From Goodfellowiella coeruleoviolacea (lineage in GTDB: Bacteria; Actinomycetota; Actinomycetes; Mycobacteriales; Pseudonocardiaceae), in contig NZ_JAMTCK010000006.1 of NCBI RefSeq assembly GCF_024171785.1, forward strand, positions 372,001 through 436,000: a DNA stretch of 64,000 bases, in the 5' to 3' direction. A program made the translations under genes and the position numbers. Positions 59,608 through 64,000 of the stretch are shown here, piece after piece. The stretch's first letter is position 1. Each line of letters begins with the position of its first letter. Under the pieces are notes generated by a model. It saw nothing but the letters and a program-made list of their open reading frames with translations, searched no databases and had not been told where the DNA came from.

Positions 59608-60033
59608 ATGTCCGTCATCGCGCCGATCCTGATCGGCATCGTCTACGCCTTCGTCAACTCGTTCATCCCGGACAAGCACCGCCGGCCGTTCAACGCCGTC
59701 TTCGTCGGTGGCGCGGGCGCGGCCTACCTCAGCAGCGGCGGGGTGGGTCCGTGGGAAGCCGCGTTCACGGTCGCCGCGACCGTGGTCGCCTACATCGGCC
59801 TGAAGTCGTGGACGTTCATCGGCATCGCCTGGCTGATGCACACCGCCTGGGACGTCGTCCACCACATCAAGGGCACGCCGATCCTGCCGTTCGCCCACGA
59901 CTCCTCGTTCGGCTGCGCGATCTGCGACCCGGTGATCGCCATCTGGTGCTTCGCCGGTGGCCCGAACCTGTTCGCGCTGATCCGCGCCCGCTTCTCGCGG
60001 CGCGCGGCCACCAGCGACCAACCCGCCGCCTGA
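59608..60033 (+). CDS. DUF6010-like membrane protein
   Basis: A 141-residue protein with about four hydrophobic helices: PILIGIVYAFVNSFIPDKHR, FNAVFVGGAGAAYLSSGGVG, the TVAATVVAYIGL helix, and FIGIAWLMHTAWDVVHH followed by SFGCAICDPVIAIWCFAGGP. The HTAWDVVHH and CAICDPVIA motifs are those I associate with DUF6010; several His/Asp/Cys suggest metal or heme binding. Function unknown. GAGGAGA precedes ATG 59608. Confidence 0.75.
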   Translation: MSVIAPILIGIVYAFVNSFIPDKHRRPFNAVFVGGAGAAYLSSGGVGPWEAAFTVAATVVAYIGLKSWTFIGIAWLMHTAWDVVHHIKGTPILPFAHDSSFGCAICDPVIAIWCFAGGPNLFALIRARFSRRAATSDQPAA

Positions 60034-60048
60034 ACCCGGGCGCCCGCG

Positions 60049-60942
60049 TCAGGGGCGGAGCACCTGGCGGACGCGGTCGCGCAGCCAGCGGTGCACGCGG
60101 TCCGCGTCGTTGCGGGGGTGCCAGGCCATGCCGATCGCCAGTGGTGGGAGGTCCAGGGGCAGCTCGAACATGCGCAGCCCCAACGCCTTCACCGTGGCAC
60201 TGCCGAGGCTGGCCGAGGCCAGGCAGACCACGTCCATGTCGCGGGCCATCAGCAGGGACGCCGACAGGCTCGGCATGGTGGCCACGACCCGCCGTTGCAG
60301 GCCCAGCTCGGCCAGGCGGTCGTCGATGGGGCCGTGCGACCGGCCCCGTCTGGACACCACCACGTGATCGGCCGCCGCGAGCCGCCGGGGTGTCACCCGG
60401 CCCCTGGCCAGCGGGTGTTCCGGCCGCACCACGCCGACCATCCGATCGGTGAGCAGCTGTTCCACGCGGGCCTCCTGCTCGACGTGGCCGATCACGCCGA
60501 TCTCCAGGTCCACCCGCCCGTCCCGCAGCGCGCTGGTGCCCTCCAGGCTCTCCGACAGGAACCGCAGCGTCACCCCGGGCGCCTCGGCCCGCACGGCCGC
60601 GATCAGCCTGGTGCCGGCGACGGCGACCAGGCCGTCGTTGGCCTGCACGGCGAACGAGCGGGTGACCGTGGCCGGGTCGAGGTCGCCGGCCGGGGTGAGC
60701 ACCGCGTGGGCCCGCTCGACCAGCGCGCGCACTTCGGCGCGCAGTTCCAGGGCGCGTGGGGTGGGCACGAGGTGGCGGCCGGCGCGCACCAGGACCGGGT
60801 CGCCGAGCACCCGCCGGATGCGGGCGAGGGTGCGGCTCATGGCGGGCGCGGAGGTGTGCAGCCGGTCGGCCGCGGCTGTGACGCTGTTCTCCGCCAACAG
60901 CGCGTCCAGTGCCACCAACAGGTTCATGTCCAGCGATTCCAC
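60049..60942 (-). CDS. LysR-family regulator
   Basis: A 297-residue LysR regulator of the NodD/SyrM-like group, opening ESLDMNLLVALDALLAENSV, with HTH AAADRLHTSAPAMSRTLARI and an effector domain to the C-terminus. Divergent from the beta-propeller gene at 61066. GTG 60942 has GATAAT 6-7 nt upstream and no Shine-Dalgarno, so likely leaderless; ATG 60927 is an alternative. Confidence 0.92.
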   Translation of the reverse strand: MESLDMNLLVALDALLAENSVTAAADRLHTSAPAMSRTLARIRRVLGDPVLVRAGRHLVPTPRALELRAEVRALVERAHAVLTPAGDLDPATVTRSFAVQANDGLVAVAGTRLIAAVRAEAPGVTLRFLSESLEGTSALRDGRVDLEIGVIGHVEQEARVEQLLTDRMVGVVRPEHPLARGRVTPRRLAAADHVVVSRRGRSHGPIDDRLAELGLQRRVVATMPSLSASLLMARDMDVVCLASASLGSATVKALGLRMFELPLDLPPLAIGMAWHPRNDADRVHRWLRDRVRQVLRP

Positions 60943-61065
60943 CCGCCGATTATCACAGGTGGAACGAGTCATTACCGAGCTTGCACTGGAGTTAATCGGC
61001 TCCACTCCCTAGCGTCGGAATCACCGAGCACCCCTCGGGACGTCAACGCTCAGGAGGATTTTGTG

Positions 61066-62088
61066 ATGACCACGGGAACGGGAGCACTCACGGGAACGGT
61101 GCTCGCGGTGGTGAGCCAGGGCGACTGCGCACTCGGGTTCCACGACCTGGACACGGGTGAGCGGCTGGACGTGGTCGAGGTGACCGCGGAGCCGCACGAG
61201 ATGTGCTTCGACCCGAAGCGGCGGCTGCTCTACGTCAGTCACACGTACCACTCGGGCTGGTACGCGGGCAACACCGGCCGGGGCACCGTGCTCTCGGTGG
61301 TGGACGCGGACCGGCGAAAAGTCGTTGACCTGATTGACCTTTCGCCCGAGCACGGGCCGCACGGCCTGTACTACGACGGCGATCGGGGCCTGCTGTACGT
61401 GAGCGTGGAGGACAACGGGACGCACTCCGGCGCCGTGCTGGTCATCGACCCCGAACGCCGGACGGTGCTGAAGCGGATCGACGTGGACGCGTACGGGCCG
61501 CACTGGTTCGCGGTCACGCCGGACGGCGCCAAGTGCTACACCGCCAACAAGGAAGCGCCGTTCGTGTCCGTTGTGGACATCGCGGCGGGCAGGCTGGTCA
61601 CCAAGGTCGCGGTGCCGGGCAGCGAGGGCATCGCGGTCGCACCGGACGGGCGGCACGTCTTCGTCGCCGGGCCGGCGAACGTGCCGGGCGCGCCAGCCGG
61701 GGAACCCGGGGTCCGCGTGATCGACACGGCCACCGACACCGTGGTCCACACCATTCCCGCGCAACACCGGTTGGCCGGCGTGCACGTCACGTCAACCGGC
61801 ACGCTGCTGGTCGGCGAGGCCAGGCTGGACATGGTGGACGGTGAGTTCGTGGTGCACGACGGTTCCCTGCTGGTCCACTCGGCCAGCACGTTCGAGCCGC
61901 TGGCCAGCGTCCCGATCGGCCGGACTCCGTTGACCATCGGCTCGTCGCCGGACGGGACGGTCGGTTACGTGGCGAACAGCGGTTCGGGCACGGTGACCGT
62001 GGTCGACCTGACCACCTTCCAGGTGATCAAAGAACTCGCCACCGGAGCCGGCGCGCACGGGCTCGCCCACATCGGCGCGGCGGACTGA
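61066..62088 (+). CDS. YncE-like beta-propeller protein
   Basis: A 340-residue protein built of about seven repeats of the YVTN/NHL-like type, for example LYVSHTYHSGWYAGN, LYVSVEDNGTHSGAVLVID, CYTANKEAPFVSVVDI, VAPDGRHVFVAGP and GYVANSGSGTVTVVDLTT. No signal peptide, so cytosolic as it stands. Such proteins bind metals, pyrroloquinoline-like cofactors or act as lactonases. AGGAGG precedes ATG 61066. Probably regulated by the divergent LysR. Confidence 0.85.
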   Translation: MTTGTGALTGTVLAVVSQGDCALGFHDLDTGERLDVVEVTAEPHEMCFDPKRRLLYVSHTYHSGWYAGNTGRGTVLSVVDADRRKVVDLIDLSPEHGPHGLYYDGDRGLLYVSVEDNGTHSGAVLVIDPERRTVLKRIDVDAYGPHWFAVTPDGAKCYTANKEAPFVSVVDIAAGRLVTKVAVPGSEGIAVAPDGRHVFVAGPANVPGAPAGEPGVRVIDTATDTVVHTIPAQHRLAGVHVTSTGTLLVGEARLDMVDGEFVVHDGSLLVHSASTFEPLASVPIGRTPLTIGSSPDGTVGYVANSGSGTVTVVDLTTFQVIKELATGAGAHGLAHIGAAD

Positions 62089-63099
62089 GTCCCGGCCCGA
62101 CCCGCGGTCGGCATTGCGGTCCGCGGCCGGGAAGGCGCGGCGGTACTCGGTCGGCGACACGCCCACGTGCAGCGTGAAGTGCCGGCGCAGGTTGGCCGCG
62201 CTGCCCAGCCCACTGCGCTCGCCGACCTGCTCGATCGGCAGGTTCGTCGTCTCCAGCAGCAGCTGCGCCCGGGCCAGCCGCTGGTTGAGCAGCCACTGCA
62301 ACGGCGTGGTCCCGGTGGCGGCGAGCAGCCGGCGGTGGAACGTGCGGGCGCTCATCCCGGCCCGGCGGGCCAGATCCGTCACGGTGAGCGGCTGGTCCAG
62401 GCATTCCCGAGCCCACTCCAGCACCGGAGCCAGGCTGTCGTCGTCATCGACCGGCACGGACAGGTCCACGAACTGGGCCTGTCCGCCGGGCCGGTGCGCG
62501 GGCACCACCATGCGCCGGGCCAACTGGTTGGCCAGGTGCGCGCCCAGGTCGCGGCGCACCAGGTGCAGGCACAGGTCGAGTCCGGCGCTGACGCCGGCGC
62601 TGGTGAGCACGTCGCCGTCGTCCACGTAGAGCACCGAGTCGTCCACCCGCACCGCCGGGTACCGGCTGGCCAGGATGCCGGCGTGCATCCAGTGGCAGGT
62701 GGCGCGGCGGCCGTCCAGGATGCCGGCGGCGGCCAGGGCGAACGCGCCGTTGCACAGCGACACCATGCGCGCGCCGGCGGCACTGGCCGCACGCAGCGCG
62801 GCGATCAGCTCGGGCGGCAGTTCCCGATCGCCCTCGACGCAGGCGTTCGGCACGGACGGCACGATCACGGTGTCCGCTGTGGACAGTTCGGCCAGGCTGT
62901 GGGTGGTGCGCAGGCCGAAGCCGAAACCGACCTGGGTGGGCGCGCCGTCCGGCTCCGCCACGCACAGCCGCAGGTCGTACCAGGGGTCGGCCAGGTCGGG
63001 CTGGGGCGTGCCGAACACCGCGCAGACGATGCTCAGCTCGTAGAGGTCCCACGGGTGGATGTCGGCGGTGATGGCGACCGCGACGGAGCCAGGGCGCAT
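61792..63099 (-). CDS. GlxA-type AraC regulator with DJ-1/PfpI domain, running antisense into the propeller gene
   Basis: A 435-residue frame. Residues 1-190 form a DJ-1/PfpI-like domain (SVPNACVEGDRELPPELIAA, then MVSLCNGAFALAAAGILDGR), and 210-330 an AraC double HTH (SARTFHRRLLAATGTTPLQW and GLGSAANLRRHFTLHVGVSP, ending EYRRAF). Normally the protein ends about 15 residues after that, near 62090; here no stop occurs until 61792, adding about 100 Arg/Gly/Asp-rich residues antisense to the propeller gene. It probably controls the divergent imine-reductase-like gene. ATG 63099 is chosen at MRPGSVAVAI. Confidence 0.85.
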   Translation of the reverse strand: MRPGSVAVAITADIHPWDLYELSIVCAVFGTPQPDLADPWYDLRLCVAEPDGAPTQVGFGFGLRTTHSLAELSTADTVIVPSVPNACVEGDRELPPELIAALRAASAAGARMVSLCNGAFALAAAGILDGRRATCHWMHAGILASRYPAVRVDDSVLYVDDGDVLTSAGVSAGLDLCLHLVRRDLGAHLANQLARRMVVPAHRPGGQAQFVDLSVPVDDDDSLAPVLEWARECLDQPLTVTDLARRAGMSARTFHRRLLAATGTTPLQWLLNQRLARAQLLLETTNLPIEQVGERSGLGSAANLRRHFTLHVGVSPTEYRRAFPAADRNADRGSGRDSVRRADVGEPVRAGSGGEFFDHLEGGQVDHGHRARTAVRHVTDRPVRRRADGQRSPADRDAGQRLERAGRVDQQGTVVHHELTVHHVQPGLADQQRAG

Positions 63100-63120
63100 G
63101 ACCGCGACCCTACGTGGGTC

Positions 63121-63153
63121 GGCAGGAATTTTGCGAATGTGGTCAGTCCTGCC
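63121..63153. promoter_or_regulatory. Inverted repeat between glxA-like and oxidoreductase genes
   Basis: GGCAGGA (63121-63127) and TCCTGCC (63147-63153) flank 19 bp that contain AT-rich sequence, in the 156-bp divergent promoter region. A plausible AraC-type operator. Confidence 0.45.
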
Positions 63154-63255
63154 ACTGGTCGCGGTTCCGGCGCGGTGCGAGGGTCGTGGTACGGCCATCC
63201 GGGACACCGGATCAGCGCCGTTCAGCCGATCAGGCACGACCAACTGGAGCAGGAC

Positions 63256-64000
63256 ATGAACGAGCACGGTTCCGCCGACGCCGCCCGCACCCCGGTGTCC
63301 GTCATCGGCCTCGGCGCCATGGGATCGGCGCTGGCCGGCGCGTTCCTGGCGCGCGGCCACGCCACCACCGTGTGGAACCGGTCAGCGGCCAGGGCCGACA
63401 GCCTGGTGGCCAAGGGCGCGACCAGGGCGGCGACCGTGGCCGACGCGGTGGCGGCCAGCGAGCTGGTGGTGGTGTGCGTGCTGGACTACGCCGCCGCGCG
63501 CGAGCAGCTGGAGCCGGTGGCCGAGACGCTGGCCGGGCGGGTGCTGGTCAACCTGTGCTCGGGCTCGCCCGAGCAGGCCAGGGAGATGGCCGAGTGGGCG
63601 GCCGGGCACGGCGCCGAGTACCTGGACGGCGCGATCATGACGACCCCGCCGGGGGTGGGCGGCCAGGACATGATGTTCCTCTACGGCGGGTCGGCGGCGG
63701 CGTTCGCCGCGCACCGGGACACCCTGGCCGCGCTGGGCGACCCGATCAACCTGGGCACCGACCCCGGTCTGGCGTGCCTGTACGACACGGCCCTGCTCGG
63801 CCTGATGTGGTCCACGCTGACCGGGTGGCTGCACGGGGTGGCGGTGGCCGGGGCCGACGGGGTGGCCGCGACCGCGTACACGCCGATCGCGCTGCGCTGG
63901 ATGACCGCGATCGCCGGGTTCATGACCACCTACGCGCCCCAGGTCGACCAGGGCAGCTACCCGGGTGACGACGCCAGCCTGGACGTGCACGTGGCGGCCA
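63256..64000 (+). CDS. NAD(P)-dependent oxidoreductase, imine reductase-like; C-terminus outside the window
   Basis: 248 codons are visible. N-terminal Rossmann domain with VSVIGLGAMGSALAGAFLAR and VWNRSAARAD (NADP-type), then VNLCSGSPEQAREMAEWA, AIMTTPPGVGGQDMMFLYGG and the start of the helical domain (YDTALLGLMWSTLTGWLHG). This pattern fits the imine reductase branch of the 6-phosphogluconate/hydroxyisobutyrate dehydrogenase superfamily; plain hydroxyacid dehydrogenase is the alternative. GGAGCAGGA precedes ATG 63256. Divergent from the GlxA-type regulator. Confidence 0.82.
   Translation, partial: MNEHGSADAARTPVSVIGLGAMGSALAGAFLARGHATTVWNRSAARADSLVAKGATRAATVADAVAASELVVVCVLDYAAAREQLEPVAETLAGRVLVNLCSGSPEQAREMAEWAAGHGAEYLDGAIMTTPPGVGGQDMMFLYGGSAAAFAAHRDTLAALGDPINLGTDPGLACLYDTALLGLMWSTLTGWLHGVAVAGADGVAATAYTPIALRWMTAIAGFMTTYAPQVDQGSYPGDDASLDVHVAA

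Noticed and set aside
1-64000. tRNA, rRNA, riboswitch or insertion sequence
   Set aside because: Scanning by eye gave no tRNA cloverleaf or CCA-ended pattern, no transposase motif with terminal repeats and no known riboswitch core. A covariance-model search would be needed to exclude small RNAs.

Overview
The window is very GC-rich with long spurious reading frames on every strand, GTG starts, ATGA/GTGA gene overlaps, two-component systems of the actinobacterial HisKA_3/LuxR type, many TetR regulators, a GTP-type PEP carboxykinase, a SigE-family ECF factor with an LCP protein, a septum-formation lipoprotein, and a DUF5753/DUF397 pair. This fits a filamentous actinomycete, most likely Pseudonocardiaceae (inference from gene content and style; no search was run). 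No tRNA, rRNA, CRISPR array, transposase or prophage gene was recognised, so this reads as ordinary chromosome with accessory patches.

Layout. 1-10.9 kb: a VanZ-like membrane protein and sensor kinase, trmB, a MarR regulator divergent from an amidohydrolase across a clear palindrome, an ABC drug-export pair, a secreted lipase and a complete kinase/response-regulator pair. 11.1-16.0 kb: a compact module of two dynamin-like GTPases with a GrpE-like gene between them, followed by an acidic Asp/Gly-repeat protein. 16.4-22.9 kb: pckG, peptide deformylase, an HSL-type esterase with a WYL regulator, and a septum-formation lipoprotein. 23.8-29 kb: pxpB/pxpC (5-oxoprolinase subunits, without pxpA) facing a GntR regulator and a DUF3311/sodium-solute symporter pair. 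30.5-38.3 kb: a lipid block (thiolase, FabG4-type reductase, MaoC dehydratase, TetR, SCP2 protein, acyl-CoA dehydrogenase, esterase) resembling the mycobacterial fadA2/fabG4/htdX locus, with identical tandem operators at two promoters. 38.6-42.3 kb: the bkdABC branched-chain 2-oxoacid dehydrogenase operon. 42.8-53.3 kb: dipeptidase, sigma factor/LCP pair, aminotransferase, a decayed ECF41-like sigma factor beside its expected carboxymuconolactone-decarboxylase partner, LysR/MBL pair and a guanine deaminase with a Tat-like leader. 53.5-64 kb: a GntR-TetR hybrid regulator and cytochrome P450, TetR/quinone reductase, TetR beside a gene remnant, a small gene graveyard (ECF fragment, DUF5753 fragment, DUF397), LysR/beta-propeller, and a GlxA-type regulator facing an imine-reductase-like gene cut by the window end.

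Most notable: the dynamin/GrpE-like membrane-remodelling module; two dispersed intergenic repeat families, one carrying paired TGTGGACAAC boxes always 19 bp apart, the other 52/58 identical between 7.5 kb and 45 kb; and two decayed ECF41-type sigma genes.
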